Position numbers and translations under genes: made by a program
The notes under the pieces: generated by a model
What the model was told of the DNA's origin: nothing
Seen by the model: the letters and a program-made list of their open reading frames with translations, nothing else
The model's database searches: none
Origin: Streptomyces sp. NBC_00483
Lineage (GTDB): Bacteria > Actinomycetota > Actinomycetes > Streptomycetales > Streptomycetaceae
Assembly: GCF_036013745.1 (NCBI RefSeq)
Contig: NZ_CP107880.1
Span: 7,440,001 to 7,504,000, forward strand
Length of the DNA: 64,000 nt
Direction of reading: 5' to 3'
In this document: positions 16,250 through 26,087 of the stretch, one piece after another
How the letters are laid out: each line of letters opens with the position of its first letter
Numbering within the stretch: the stretch's first letter is position 1

Positions 16250-16732
16250 ATGTCCGACGCACACGCCACCCACACCGCCGACGACCTCGCGGAGCTCGAC
16301 CGCATCGCCCGCCGGATCGACATCGACGCCCCCGCCGAGCGGGTCTGGGAACTCGTCGTACGCCCCGGCTGGTACGTCAACGACGGCACCGTGGAGGCCG
16401 AGCCCGACATCCGGTACGAGGGGGATGTGGCCGTCGTGCGGCACGCCTCGCTGGGTGAGTTCCGGTTCAGGACCGTCGAGCTCGACAAACCGCGCTACGC
16501 CGCGTTCCGCTGGATCGGCACCCCGCACCGCGGTGAGACGACGGGCTCGACCCTCGTCGAGTTCTGGATCGACGAACGCACGGAGGGCGGGGTGACGCTG
16601 CGCGTCGTCGAAAGCGGATTCTCCGGTCTCGCCGACGACCCGGCCGTATGGCTGAAGGAGCGCGAGGGCAACGACAAGGGCTGGCTCGCCGAGCTCGCCG
16701 CGGCGAAGGAGTTCGTCGAGGCCGGGGCGTGA
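16250..16732 (+). CDS. SRPBCC (START/Bet v1-like) protein
   Basis: 160 residues, AGGAGG ribosome site. It is an activator-of-Hsp90/SRPBCC domain: RRIDIDAPAERVWELVVRPGWYVNDG at the start, FRFRTVELDKPRYAAFRW in the middle and TLVEFWIDERTEGGVTLRVVESGFSGL towards the end. The fold encloses a hydrophobic ligand cavity; no substrate can be named. First gene of a tightly coupled operon (its stop overlaps the arsR-like GTG) behind two ArsR-type operators. The SRPBCC-ArsR pairing is widespread in actinobacteria. Confidence 0.9.
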   Translation: MSDAHATHTADDLAELDRIARRIDIDAPAERVWELVVRPGWYVNDGTVEAEPDIRYEGDVAVVRHASLGEFRFRTVELDKPRYAAFRWIGTPHRGETTGSTLVEFWIDERTEGGVTLRVVESGFSGLADDPAVWLKEREGNDKGWLAELAAAKEFVEAGA

Positions 16733-17067
16733 CCGCCGCGCCGCCCGCCGTGTGTGCCGCGCTCGGCGACGCGACCCGCTGGGAGATCCTCACCCGGCTC
16801 GGGCAGGGGCCGATGTCGGCGTCCGCGCTGGCCCGCGAGCTGCCGGTGAGCCGGCAGGCGATCGTCAAGCACCTGGAGGTGCTGCGCGAGGTCGGGCTCG
16901 TCGAGTCCGAGCAGCGCGGCCGCGAGGTGGTCCACATCGCCGTCGGCGCCCGGCTCGGCGCGCTCGCCCGGGAGCTCGACCGAATAGGCCGTTCCTGGGA
17001 GACCCGCCTGCTGCGCATCAAGGAACTGGCCGAAGGGCCGGACGGACGAGGGGAGAAGGAGTCATGA
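16729..17067 (+). CDS. ArsR-family transcriptional repressor
   Basis: 112 residues from a GTG overlapping the SRPBCC stop. It has a winged helix-turn-helix: VCAALGDATRWEILTRL, MSASALARELPVSRQAIVKHLEVLREVGLVESEQRGREVVHIAV. No ELCVCDL-type metal-binding cysteines are visible, so it is a non-metal ArsR, as expected for SRPBCC-linked members. It probably represses its own operon through the two TGCAACC-N4-GGTTGCA sites. The stop overlaps the next ATG. Confidence 0.92.
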   Translation: MTAAPPAVCAALGDATRWEILTRLGQGPMSASALARELPVSRQAIVKHLEVLREVGLVESEQRGREVVHIAVGARLGALARELDRIGRSWETRLLRIKELAEGPDGRGEKES

Positions 17068-17798
17068 CCGACCACGCCCCGGCGCTGCCGCCGGTGACCG
17101 ACCGGGCCGCATTCGAGGCCGGGATCGACAAGCTGCGGCTGCGCGAGAAGGCCCACACCCGCGAGGGCGACGCGATCGCCGCCGCCCGGCGACGCCTTCC
17201 CATGGTCGAGGTGGACGGCGGCCTCGAACTGACCGGGCCCGACGGGCCGATCACGCTGCTCGACGCCTTCGAGGGCCGACGACAGCTCCTCGCGTACTAC
17301 TTCATGTGGCACGACGGCCACCCGGCCGCCGAGCAGTGCGAGGGCTGCACCTGGTGCGCGAGCCAGGTCAGGGAGCTGTCGTATCTGCACTCGCGCGACA
17401 TCACGTACGCGGTCCTGTGCCAGGGGCCGTACGAGGAGAGCAGGCGCTACCGGGACTTCATGGGCTGGGACATGCCCTGGTACTCGGCGGTCCCGTCCCT
17501 GGATCAGCTGCTGGTCGGCCGGCACGTCGGCATGATGCACCTGGTGAGCTATCTGCGGGACGGCGACCGCGTCTTCGAGACCTGGTGGACCACGCTGCGC
17601 GGCGTGGAGCAGGTGGACAACAGCTACCGGCTGATGGACCTCACGGCCTACGGCCGCCAGGAGCTGTGGGAGGACTCCCCGGAGGGCTGGCCGCAGGGCC
17701 AGGGCGAACCGGCCGAGGACATCCGGCTGCGCGCCGACGGGCGGCCGATCCCGCACTGGCCGCGCCTCGCGGCGGGCCACAGCGACGACCTCGGCTGA
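17064..17798 (+). CDS. DUF899 family thioredoxin-like protein
   Basis: 244 residues; ATG overlaps the arsR stop. DUF899 proteins have a thioredoxin-like fold; visible here are RRRLPMVEVDGGLELTG, YYFMWHDGHPAAEQCEGCTWCASQV (Cys-x2-Cys-x2-Cys), YRDFMGWDMPWYS and FETWWTTLRGVEQVDNSYRLMDLTAYGRQE. The cysteine cluster may be redox-active, but no reaction is established. It is the last gene of the operon. The stop codon sits between two 13-bp near-repeats (GACGACCTCGGCT / GACGACCTGGGCC) and a terminator hairpin follows. Confidence 0.85.
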   Translation: MTDHAPALPPVTDRAAFEAGIDKLRLREKAHTREGDAIAAARRRLPMVEVDGGLELTGPDGPITLLDAFEGRRQLLAYYFMWHDGHPAAEQCEGCTWCASQVRELSYLHSRDITYAVLCQGPYEESRRYRDFMGWDMPWYSAVPSLDQLLVGRHVGMMHLVSYLRDGDRVFETWWTTLRGVEQVDNSYRLMDLTAYGRQELWEDSPEGWPQGQGEPAEDIRLRADGRPIPHWPRLAAGHSDDLG

Positions 17799-17809
17799 CG
17801 ACCTGGGCC
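17784..17809. repeat. 13-bp direct duplication at the DUF899 stop codon
   Basis: GACGACCTCGGCT (17784-17796) is followed directly by GACGACCTGGGCC (17797-17809), with two differences; the stop TGA straddles the junction. Confidence 0.6.
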
Positions 17810-17820
17810 GATGACGCGAA

Positions 17821-17851
17821 GGGGCCCGGCGCCATCCCGGCGCCGGGCCCC
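17821..17851. terminator. Hairpin between convergent DUF899 and aceB
   Basis: Perfect 13-bp arms GGGGCCCGGCGCC and GGCGCCGGGCCCC around ATCCC, 22 bp after the DUF899 stop and 17 bp before the aceB stop. No T-run, as is usual for streptomycete terminators; it could serve both strands. Confidence 0.75.
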
Positions 17852-17868
17852 ACACGCACCGCGAAACG

Positions 17869-19491
<1,623 letters not shown>

Positions 19492-19601
19492 GTGGCTGTC
19501 ACTTCCTTCAGCGAGCGAACGGCGCCTGCGGCACTGGGTGCCGGGGCCGCGTGGGTATGGCTGCTGGCCCCGCTTTGGGGGACCGGCCCTTCTCAACAGT
19601 G

Positions 19602-19625
19602 GATATTAGTTTCCTCATTGTGGAA
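19602..19625 (-). promoter_or_regulatory. AllR-like operator upstream of aceB
   Basis: GATATTAGTTTCCTCATTGTGGAA contains TTCCTC-ATT-GTGGAA (19611-19625), a near-perfect dyad. It matches the allB upstream site TTCCAC-TTT-GTGGAA (27732-27746) including the ATATTA flank. Its AT-rich context stands out. Sited ~120 bp before the aceB start. Confidence 0.7.
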
Positions 19626-19692
19626 GTTCAATGGTTTGTTGACGTCGAGATTCTCAGAGTCGACAGAACGTGGCTCTGCGTGCCACGCCCCG

Positions 19693-20295
19693 TTACTCAA
19701 GGTGCTCGAGATCCGCTTCCGTGTCGATGTCGTACGCCTCGGCGATGTCCCCGCACTCCACGAGCTCCAGCACCCCCGCGCGCTCCTTGAGGTACGCGCG
19801 CGCCCCGCGGTCGCCGCTCGCGCTCGCCGCGATGCCCGCCCAGTGGTCCCGGCCGAACAGCACCGGATGCCCGCGCTCCCCGCCGTACGCGGCCGCCGCG
19901 AGCGAGGCGGGGGAGTCGTAGGTCTCGAGCACCCGCGCCACCGCCGCCGCGCCGATTCCCGGCTGGTCCACCAGGAGTACGAGCGCGGCGTCCGCCTCCG
20001 TGTCCGCAAGCGCTTCGAGTCCTGCCCGCAGCGAGGACCCCATGCCGTCCTCCCAGTCCGGGTTCTCCGTCACCTGGCATCCCTCCAGCACGGCCCGCTC
20101 CCGTACGTCGCCGGCCGCCGCGCCGAGTACCACGTGCACGGGATCGCATCCCCCCGCGCGCAAGATGCGTACCGCGTGTTCCACGAGTGGCTGCCCGTGG
20201 TGCTGGAGGAGTGCTTTGGGGCGGCCGCCGAGCCGCCGGCCGCCACCCGCGGCGAGCAGCAGTCCAGCAACCGCGCCAGTGCTCTTTGTCGTCAT
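19693..20295 (-). CDS. MocA-like molybdenum cofactor nucleotidyltransferase (NTP-transferase family)
   Basis: 200 residues. The MobA/MocA nucleotidyltransferase fold is clear: AGLLLAAGGGRRLGGRPKALL (nucleotide loop with GxGxRLGxPKAL), VVLGAAAGDV, GMGSSLRAGLEAL, ALVLLVDQPGI (metal-binding Asp) and GERGHPVLFGRDHW. MocA transfers CMP to molybdopterin for enzymes such as xanthine dehydrogenase, which starts purine breakdown; its place among allantoin/glyoxylate genes supports that reading. Mannose-1-phosphate-type or other substrates cannot be excluded. The ribosome site before ATG 20295 is very close (AGGGGGC), so the start is uncertain. Confidence 0.8.
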   Translation of the reverse strand: MTTKSTGAVAGLLLAAGGGRRLGGRPKALLQHHGQPLVEHAVRILRAGGCDPVHVVLGAAAGDVRERAVLEGCQVTENPDWEDGMGSSLRAGLEALADTEADAALVLLVDQPGIGAAAVARVLETYDSPASLAAAAYGGERGHPVLFGRDHWAGIAASASGDRGARAYLKERAGVLELVECGDIAEAYDIDTEADLEHLE

Positions 20296-20525
20296 GCCCC
20301 CTGCATATCGCACGCAAGTCGCGATCGAAGTCGTTCGGATTTTCACAGTTGCCTTGCGCAACGGACTGGCGAAACGCTTGCGCGTGGCGTTAACTGGGCC
20401 GCCACAAACCCGAGTTGGACGCCCGATCGACGCTCCGGCCGGGTTACGCGGTAGTAGCGGCAGTAGCAGTCGAGAAGTACCTGAGCAGGACAACACACGC
20501 ACAAGGACGTGCAAGGGGGAGAGCT

Positions 20526-20843
20526 GTGTTGCGGAGCGTGGAGCAGAGGCTTGTGACCGGGAACGACGTGGACCCGCGGGTGGACGAGCTGCGTACCGCC
20601 GTGTCCCGGTTACGTCGTGAACTCGCCGCGCATCCGGTCGAGTTTCCCGACCGGGGGATCGCGGAGGACGAGCTCGCGGCACTGGACGCGATGGCCGGCG
20701 GGGGCCGGCCCGAGGTACCGAGGCTGCGGCGTTCGCTGCTGCTCGTGGCGGGGGCGATCGGCTCGGTGAGCGCGCTGTCCGCGGCGCTGACCCAGGTCAG
20801 GGGCGCTGTGGAACTGTTCGGAGGGCCGCCTTCGCAGGGCTGA
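20526..20843 (+). CDS. DUF5955 family small protein
   Basis: 105 residues from GTG 20526, chosen because AGGGGGA lies just upstream. The sequence has a helical N-terminal part (DPRVDELRTAVSRLRRELAAHP) and a C-terminal hydrophobic stretch (LLLVAGAIGSVSALSAALTQVRGAVELF). I recognise it as the DUF5955 type found next to allantoin regulators in streptomycetes; function unknown. It is transcribed divergently from the MocA-like gene. Confidence 0.7.
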   Translation: MLRSVEQRLVTGNDVDPRVDELRTAVSRLRRELAAHPVEFPDRGIAEDELAALDAMAGGGRPEVPRLRRSLLLVAGAIGSVSALSAALTQVRGAVELFGGPPSQG

Positions 20844-20860
20844 CGTCCGCGCCGGAGCGG

Positions 20861-22339
20861 CTACGCCACCCAGTGCGGCCGCCCCGGCTCGTCGCCCGCC
20901 CCGCCGAGCCCGCCGTCGAGCGCCGCCGCGATCCGCCGCACCGCCTCCTCGGCGACCTCGACCGGCTGGACGTACGGGACGCGCAGCCGGTGCTCGAACG
21001 TGCCGGGGTCCGCGCCGAACCGTGACCCGCCCTCGATCCGCACCCCGTGGCGCAGCGCGGCCCGCCCGAGCGCGGAGGCGATCGGCCGCCCCAGGTCCAC
21101 CCAGAAGGAGAGCCCGCCGGGCGGCACCTGCCAGCGCCAGTCCGGGAATTCGCGGCCGAGCGCCTCGGCGAGCCGGTCGCGGCGCTCGCGCAGCACCGGG
21201 ATCCGGCCGCGCAGAATACTGTCCTCCCGGTCGAGCAGCCGCCCCGCCACCAACTGGTCGAGGACCGAGCCCGACATGTCTGCGGTGACCCGCAGCGCCG
21301 TCAGCTCGGTGATCAGGCGGGTGCCCGCGCGCACCCAGCCGACCCGCAGCCCGCTCCAGTGCCCCTTGCTCAACGAGCCGACGGTGACGATCTGTTCGCC
21401 CCCGCCGGACGGGGCGAGGGAGGCGAACGGCGGCTCGCTCCGCCCGTCGAGCGCGATGTCCGCGATCGTCTCGTCGATGACCAGCCAGGTGCCGGTCGCC
21501 CGCGCCGCGGCGATGATCTGCCTCCGCTGCTCGCTCGGCATGAGCCGGCCCGTCGGGTTCTGGAAGTCGGGGATCAGATAGGCGAGCCGGGGCGCCGACT
21601 GCCGCAGCGTCGCGCCGATCAGCTCCACGTCCCAGCCGTCCTCGGTGACCGGCACCGGCGCGGTGCGCAGCCCCAACTGCCGGATCACCGAAAGGGCGTT
21701 GGCGTACGAGGGGTTCTCCACCACGATCCGGTCGCCGGGCCTGCCGAGCAGCGTGAGCGTGAGCGACACGGCCTGCTGGGCGCCCGTCGTGACCAGGATC
21801 TGCTCGGGCAGCGTGGGCAGACCGCGCCGCGTGTACCGTTCGGCGATCTGCGCGCGCAGCTCCGTCAGACCGTACGGGTGGTAGCCGTTGGTCACCGCGT
21901 GCCGGGCGACGTCCGGGGCCGCGGCGGCGTACGCGGCCGACAGCTCGTCCTCCAGGAACCCGGGCGCGGCGACCGCCAGATCGATCACGTCGTCCCCCGC
22001 CGCGGGGGTGGCCACGACGGTCGGCCGCGCGCCGTCCGGCAGCTCGGTCCACGTCCCGGCGCCGCGCCTGCTGCGCGCGTACCCGCTCTCGCGGAGCAGG
22101 TCGTACGCGGCCGTGACGGTGGCCCTGCTGACCCCGAGCGAAGCCGCGAACTCGCGCTCCGCGGGCAGCCGCGTGTGCAGCGCGATCCGCCCGTCGAGCA
22201 GCAGCGTCCGCACGCCCTGCGCGAGCGCGCGGTAGCCGGGGCGCTCCCCGGCCACACCGGTCACGAGCGCGCCGAGCCGCCTGCCGCCGAGCCCGCGCCC
22301 ACCGCCGTCCACGCTGCGGACCACCGCCTTGTCACCCAT
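20861..22339 (-). CDS. MocR-type GntR regulator fused to aminotransferase-like domain
   Basis: 492 residues. N-terminal GntR winged helix (GYRALAQGVRTLLLDGRIALHTRLPAEREFAASLGVSRATVTAAYDLLRESGY, ~residues 35-90), then a fold-type I aminotransferase-like domain with VTTGAQQAVSLTL, PDFQNPTGRLMP and the PLP lysine in SLSKGHWSGLRVGW. MocR proteins use PLP as effector ligand rather than for transamination. The target is unknown; the nearest divergent gene is a universal stress protein. A perfect 9-bp inverted repeat lies right in front of the gene, consistent with self-control. Confidence 0.93.
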   Translation of the reverse strand: MGDKAVVRSVDGGGRGLGGRRLGALVTGVAGERPGYRALAQGVRTLLLDGRIALHTRLPAEREFAASLGVSRATVTAAYDLLRESGYARSRRGAGTWTELPDGARPTVVATPAAGDDVIDLAVAAPGFLEDELSAAYAAAAPDVARHAVTNGYHPYGLTELRAQIAERYTRRGLPTLPEQILVTTGAQQAVSLTLTLLGRPGDRIVVENPSYANALSVIRQLGLRTAPVPVTEDGWDVELIGATLRQSAPRLAYLIPDFQNPTGRLMPSEQRRQIIAAARATGTWLVIDETIADIALDGRSEPPFASLAPSGGGEQIVTVGSLSKGHWSGLRVGWVRAGTRLITELTALRVTADMSGSVLDQLVAGRLLDREDSILRGRIPVLRERRDRLAEALGREFPDWRWQVPPGGLSFWVDLGRPIASALGRAALRHGVRIEGGSRFGADPGTFEHRLRVPYVQPVEVAEEAVRRIAAALDGGLGGAGDEPGRPHWVA

Positions 22340-22351
22340 GCCACAACTCCG

Positions 22352-22379
22352 TGATTGGCCCTGCTGTCCAGGCCAATCA
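22352..22379. promoter_or_regulatory. MocR operator (9-bp inverted repeat)
   Basis: TGATTGGCC (22352-22360) and GGCCAATCA (22371-22379) are perfect arms around a 10-bp spacer, starting 13 bp upstream of the mocR-like ATG in the divergent region to the universal stress gene. Likely the regulator's own binding site; it may control both directions. Confidence 0.75.
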
Positions 22380-22452
22380 GCGTACAGAGTGGGGCTAGAT
22401 CGGTGCGGAGTGGCCTGGAGGCGGCCGCGGTGCGCGTACGAGGAGGAGTGTC

Positions 22453-22956
22453 ATGGACGGCGAGCGTGTCGGTGGTCGCGTGGTGGTCGGGATCAGCGGT
22501 TCCCCGGCGAGCCTGGCCGCGTTGCGCTCCGCGGTCGCCGAGGCCCGGCGGTCCGACCGGCCCCTCGTGGCGGTGCTCGCGTGGGAGCCGCCGGAGGGCG
22601 AGGCCATGTACCGGCGGTGGCCGGACGCCGCGTGGGCCCGGCACTGGTACGAGGAGGCCCGTGCCCGGCTGGCGGCGGCCTTCGAGGAGGCGCTCGGCGG
22701 ACTGCCGCCCGACCTCGACGTGACGCTCCGCGCGGTGCGCTCCCGCCCGGGCCCTGCCCTGGTCGAACTCGCGGCGCGCCCCGACGACCTGCTGGTCGTC
22801 GGCGTCCGTCCACGGAGCCTGCGCCGCGCCGCCCACCGCCACGTACGACGGCACGCGGTGTGCCCGGTGCTCACGGTGCCGGTGCGGCCGCTCCAGCGCG
22901 CGGAACTGCGGGCGCTGCGACGGGTGCGGGCGGCGGACTTCGAGGCGATCCGCTAG
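22453..22956 (+). CDS. Universal stress protein family (UspA-like)
   Basis: 167 residues, GGAG ribosome site. One Usp domain: VVVGISGSPASLAALRSAVAEARRSDRPLVAVLAWEPP at the start and DLLVVGVRPRSLRRAAHRHVRRHAVCPVLTVPV at the end. The ATP-binding GxxGSxxR(9)GS motif is degenerate (GVRPRSLRR...), so nucleotide binding is doubtful. Divergent from the MocR gene and possibly its target. Confidence 0.88.
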   Translation: MDGERVGGRVVVGISGSPASLAALRSAVAEARRSDRPLVAVLAWEPPEGEAMYRRWPDAAWARHWYEEARARLAAAFEEALGGLPPDLDVTLRAVRSRPGPALVELAARPDDLLVVGVRPRSLRRAAHRHVRRHAVCPVLTVPVRPLQRAELRALRRVRAADFEAIR

Positions 22957-22981
22957 CGGGTTTCGGTTTCGGTGTGCGGTG

Positions 22982-23605
22982 TCAGCGCCGCCGCAGCAGC
23001 CCGTCCCGCGTCGCGCGTGCCACCGCCGACGTACGCGAGTCGACGCCCAACTTCGCGTAGATGTGCACCAGGTGGGACTTGACCGTGGCCTGGCTCAGGA
23101 ACAGCTCGCGGGCGATCTCGGCGTTGGAGAGGCCGTCCCGCACGTGCCGCAACACCTCCAGCTCGCGCCGGCTCAGCGCCTCCGCAGGAGCCCGCATCCG
23201 GTCCATGAGCCGGTCCGCGACGGCGGGCGCGAGTGCGGAGCGCCCGGAGGCCGCCGTGCGCACTGCCGCCGCGAGCTCTTCCGGCGGGGCGTCCTTCAGC
23301 AGGTAGCCGGAAGCCCCCGCCTCCACCGCGGCGAGGATGTCCGCCTCGGTGTCGTACGTGGTGAGGACGAGGACGCGCGGCCCGCCGTCCAGGGCCGCGA
23401 TCCGTGCGGTGGCCTCGGCGCCGTGCATCGTCCCCGCGCCGAACTGCAGGTCCATGAGGACGACGTCCACGTCACCTGCCAGCTCCACGGCCCGCTCGGC
23501 CGTCGCGGCCTCGGCGACGATCGCGAAGTCCGGCTCCGCGTCGAGCACGGCCCGCAGCCCGGCGCGTACGACGGGGTGGTCGTCGGCGAGCAGCAGCCGG
23601 ATCAC
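22982..23605 (-). CDS. NarL/LuxR-type response regulator
   Basis: 207 residues from GTG 23605 with GGAGG 6 nt upstream. Receiver domain: LLLADDHPVVRAGL (acidic pocket), VDVVLMDLQFG (phospho-Asp), VLVLTTYD and GASGYLLKDAPPEEL (Lys). Output: LSRRELEVLRHVRDGLSNAEIARELFLSQATVKSHLVHIYAKLGV. Works with the histidine kinase encoded just upstream on the same strand and may control the adjacent divergent ABC transporter. Confidence 0.95.
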   Translation of the reverse strand: MIRLLLADDHPVVRAGLRAVLDAEPDFAIVAEAATAERAVELAGDVDVVLMDLQFGAGTMHGAEATARIAALDGGPRVLVLTTYDTEADILAAVEAGASGYLLKDAPPEELAAAVRTAASGRSALAPAVADRLMDRMRAPAEALSRRELEVLRHVRDGLSNAEIARELFLSQATVKSHLVHIYAKLGVDSRTSAVARATRDGLLRRR

Positions 23606-23633
23606 GCGGCACCTCCGGTCGGCAGCGGCAGCA

Positions 23634-23709
23634 GCATCGGAATGGTCACGCCACACCCCCGGCGGGCATCGGCATCGGAATGGTCACGCCACACCCCCGG
23701 CGGGCAGCG
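23634..23709. repeat. 38-bp tandem duplication at the end of the kinase gene
   Basis: Two copies of a 38-bp unit beginning GCATCGGAATGGTCACGCCA (23634-23671 and 23672-23709) differ at one base. Each carries the same stop (TGA on the minus strand); the kinase uses the one in the second copy (23684-23686). The extra copy widens the kinase-regulator gap to 78 bp. Confidence 0.92.
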
Positions 23710-24877
23710 GCAGCGGCAGCGGCAGCGTCACCGCGACCGCCGTGCCGCGGCCCGGCTCCGACTCGACGGTGAACGTGCCGCCGAGCTCGCTCACCCGCGA
23801 GCGCATCGCGACGAGCCCGAACCCGCCCTCGCCGCCGCCCGGCGCCCGCTCGGGGTCGAAGCCCGCGCCGTCGTCCACCACGTCCAGGGCCACCGAGGTC
23901 TCCATGAAGCTGAGGGTGATCTCCGCGCGGTTCGCCCGCGCGTGCCGCACCGTGTTGGCGAGCGCCGACTGGGCGATGCGCAACAGCGCCACCTCGTACG
24001 GCGTGGGGAGTTCGAGCGGGGTGCCGCTCACCGAGAAGCGGGCGGTGAGGCCAGGCGCCGTGGCGCACAGCCGGTCCAGCGCCCCGGCCAGGGAGCCGAC
24101 GTCGAGGTCGGGCGGGGCCAGGGCGCGCACAAAGCGGCGGGCCTCCGCGAGATTGTCCTGTGCCGTGGCCCTGGCCTGCTCGACGTGCCCGGCGGCGGGG
24201 GAGTCGGCGGGCAGTTCGCGCCCGGCCGCGACCAGCAGCAACTGGATCGAGGACAAGCCCTGCGCGAGCGTGTCGTGGATCTCCCGGGCCAGCCGCTCGC
24301 GTTCGGCGAGGGTGCCGCCCGCGCGCTCCGCCGCCGCGAGTTCGGCGCGGGTCGCGACCAGCTCCTCGATCAGCTGCTGCCTGCGCTCGCTCTCCCGGTA
24401 CAGCGCCTGGTAGCCGAGCACGGTCGCCACGGCGACGGCCGCGCCGAGCAGCGGCCCTATGAACGCCCCCGGATTCACCGCCCCGTCATGACCGACGTAC
24501 GAGCAGATGGCCGCGCCCGCAGCGATGCCCACCGCGGGAACGCCCCAGCGCGCGGGCAGCAGATGCAACAGCAGGAAGTACAGCGGGAACGCCAGCCACA
24601 GGGCGTCGGGCGAGAGCACGAGCAGCAGCGCCCACACGGCGCCAAGGACGGCCAGCCACCACGCGGCGCCCGCACGCGTTGACCGTACGACGGGCAACGC
24701 GGCGCCCACCCCGTAGACGAGGCCCATCGCCCCGGCCACCGTCACCACCGCCGCGACCGGCTCGTCGGAGCGACCAGTCAGGGCCCGTACGACGACGAGC
24801 GCGAGCAGGCCCGCCGTCAGCAGATGCAGACAGAGGCGCAGCGCGCGCAGGGCGGGGGTGAGCGAACGTGGATCCAT
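23684..24877 (-). CDS. Two-component sensor histidine kinase (NarX/DesK type)
   Basis: 397 residues. About five membrane segments occupy residues ~15-160, then a coiled coil (ERRQQLIEELVATRAELAAAERA), the HisKA_3 box ERERLAREIHDTLAQGLSSIQ, and a GHKL ATPase with RIAQSALANTVRHARA, VVDDGAGFDPE and GGFGLVAMRSRV. It autophosphorylates on the His of EIHDTLAQ and passes the phosphate to the regulator encoded downstream. The C-terminus ends in a low-complexity LPLPLPLPAGGVA produced by GGCAGC repeats and lies in a 38-bp duplication. The kinase is divergent from the ABC transporter pair. Confidence 0.93.
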   Translation of the reverse strand: MDPRSLTPALRALRLCLHLLTAGLLALVVVRALTGRSDEPVAAVVTVAGAMGLVYGVGAALPVVRSTRAGAAWWLAVLGAVWALLLVLSPDALWLAFPLYFLLLHLLPARWGVPAVGIAAGAAICSYVGHDGAVNPGAFIGPLLGAAVAVATVLGYQALYRESERRQQLIEELVATRAELAAAERAGGTLAERERLAREIHDTLAQGLSSIQLLLVAAGRELPADSPAAGHVEQARATAQDNLAEARRFVRALAPPDLDVGSLAGALDRLCATAPGLTARFSVSGTPLELPTPYEVALLRIAQSALANTVRHARANRAEITLSFMETSVALDVVDDGAGFDPERAPGGGEGGFGLVAMRSRVSELGGTFTVESEPGRGTAVAVTLPLPLPLPAGGVA

Positions 24878-24920
24878 ACTGCTCACCAGCGTACGAAGCC
24901 GGGACACCGAACCGGTCAAC

Positions 24921-24950
24921 CGAAAGTTTGAAAGGCGCGTCCCCCTTTCG
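24921..24950. promoter_or_regulatory. Inverted repeat between kinase and ABC transporter genes
   Basis: CGAAAG (24921-24926) pairs with CTTTCG (24945-24950), and nested GAAAGG (24930-24935) pairs with CCTTTC (24944-24949). It lies between the divergent starts (24877 and 25014). A plausible site for the NarL-type regulator of this system. Confidence 0.45.
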
Positions 24951-25013
24951 ATTCGGGTGAAGCGTGCTGTGGCGCGATGCCCGGGCGGGCCCCGGAGCCG
25001 CAGTCTTGACCGC

Positions 25014-26087
25014 ATGTTCGTCGCATGGAGAGATCTACGGTTCGCCAGGGGAAGGTTCGCCCTGATGGGAACCGTGATCGTACTGATCACGCTGCTTGTG
25101 GGACTGCTGTCGGGACTGACGGCGGGGCTCGCGCGGGACAACACGTCGGCGCTCACCGGGCTGCCCGCCGACCACCTCGCCTTCGCCCGGCCGGCCGACG
25201 GCCAGTCGGTGTCGTTCACGGCGTCCACGGTCCGCCCCGAGCAGTGGCGCGACCTCGCGGCGCGGCCGGGCGTCGAGAGCGCGGAGCCGATCGGCATCGG
25301 CACGGTGAACGCAGAGGCGGGCCGCCAGACCGCGGCCGTCTCCGCGTTCGGTGTGCGCCAGGGCTCGGGCCTCGCACCCGACGCGACGGAGCCCGGCACG
25401 GCGGTCCTGTCCACCAAGGCGGCGAAGGAACTGGGGGCGGCCACGGGCGACAAGCTCACCCTCGGCGGCACGCGTCTCACGGTCGCGGCGGTCTCCGGCG
25501 ACGCCTCGTACAGCCACACACCGGTCGTCTGGACGCACCTCGACGACTGGCAGCACATCGCGCCCACGGGCGGGGACGGCGAACGCGCGACGGTGATCGC
25601 CCTGCGCACCGGGTCGGGAGCCGACCTACAGGCGGCCGACAAGATCGCCGGCACGGACACGACCACCATCGACGGCGCGCTGTCCGCCATAGGGTCCTAC
25701 CAGGCCGAGAACGGCTCGCTTCAGCTGATGCGCGGCTTCCTCTTCGTCATCTCGGCGCTCGTCGTCGGCGCGTTCTTCACGGTGTGGACGATCCAGCGCA
25801 GCGCCGACATCGCGGTCCTGAAGGCCCTCGGCTCCTCGACCCGCTACCTCCTGCGGGACGCGCTGGGCCAGGCGGTCCTGATGCTGGTTGCGGGTACTGC
25901 GATCGGCACCGGCCTCGCCACCCTCATCGGCGCCTTCGTCCCCGACACCGTGCCCTTCGTCCTCGATCCGCTGACCGCGCTCGGCCCGGCCGCCGTCATG
26001 ACGGTCCTCGGCCTCGCGGGCGCCGCCCTCTCCATCCGGCGGATCACCGCCGTCGACCCCCTCACCGCACTCGGGAGCGCCCGATGA
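25014..26087 (+). CDS. ABC transporter permease, FtsX/MacB type
   Basis: 357 residues. One N-terminal membrane segment (FALMGTVIVLITLLVGLLSGL), a ~200-residue extracellular domain, and three C-terminal segments (FLFVISALVVGAFFTVW, ALGQAVLMLVAGTAIGTGLATLIGAFV, AAVMTVLGLAGAALSI) with the FtsX-like IQRSADIAVLKALGSSTRYLLRDAL cytoplasmic loop. With the ATPase that overlaps its end it forms a MacAB/Lol-like mechanotransmission exporter, often for peptides or antibiotics. Substrate unknown. Probably controlled by the divergent two-component system. Confidence 0.9.
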   Translation: MFVAWRDLRFARGRFALMGTVIVLITLLVGLLSGLTAGLARDNTSALTGLPADHLAFARPADGQSVSFTASTVRPEQWRDLAARPGVESAEPIGIGTVNAEAGRQTAAVSAFGVRQGSGLAPDATEPGTAVLSTKAAKELGAATGDKLTLGGTRLTVAAVSGDASYSHTPVVWTHLDDWQHIAPTGGDGERATVIALRTGSGADLQAADKIAGTDTTTIDGALSAIGSYQAENGSLQLMRGFLFVISALVVGAFFTVWTIQRSADIAVLKALGSSTRYLLRDALGQAVLMLVAGTAIGTGLATLIGAFVPDTVPFVLDPLTALGPAAVMTVLGLAGAALSIRRITAVDPLTALGSAR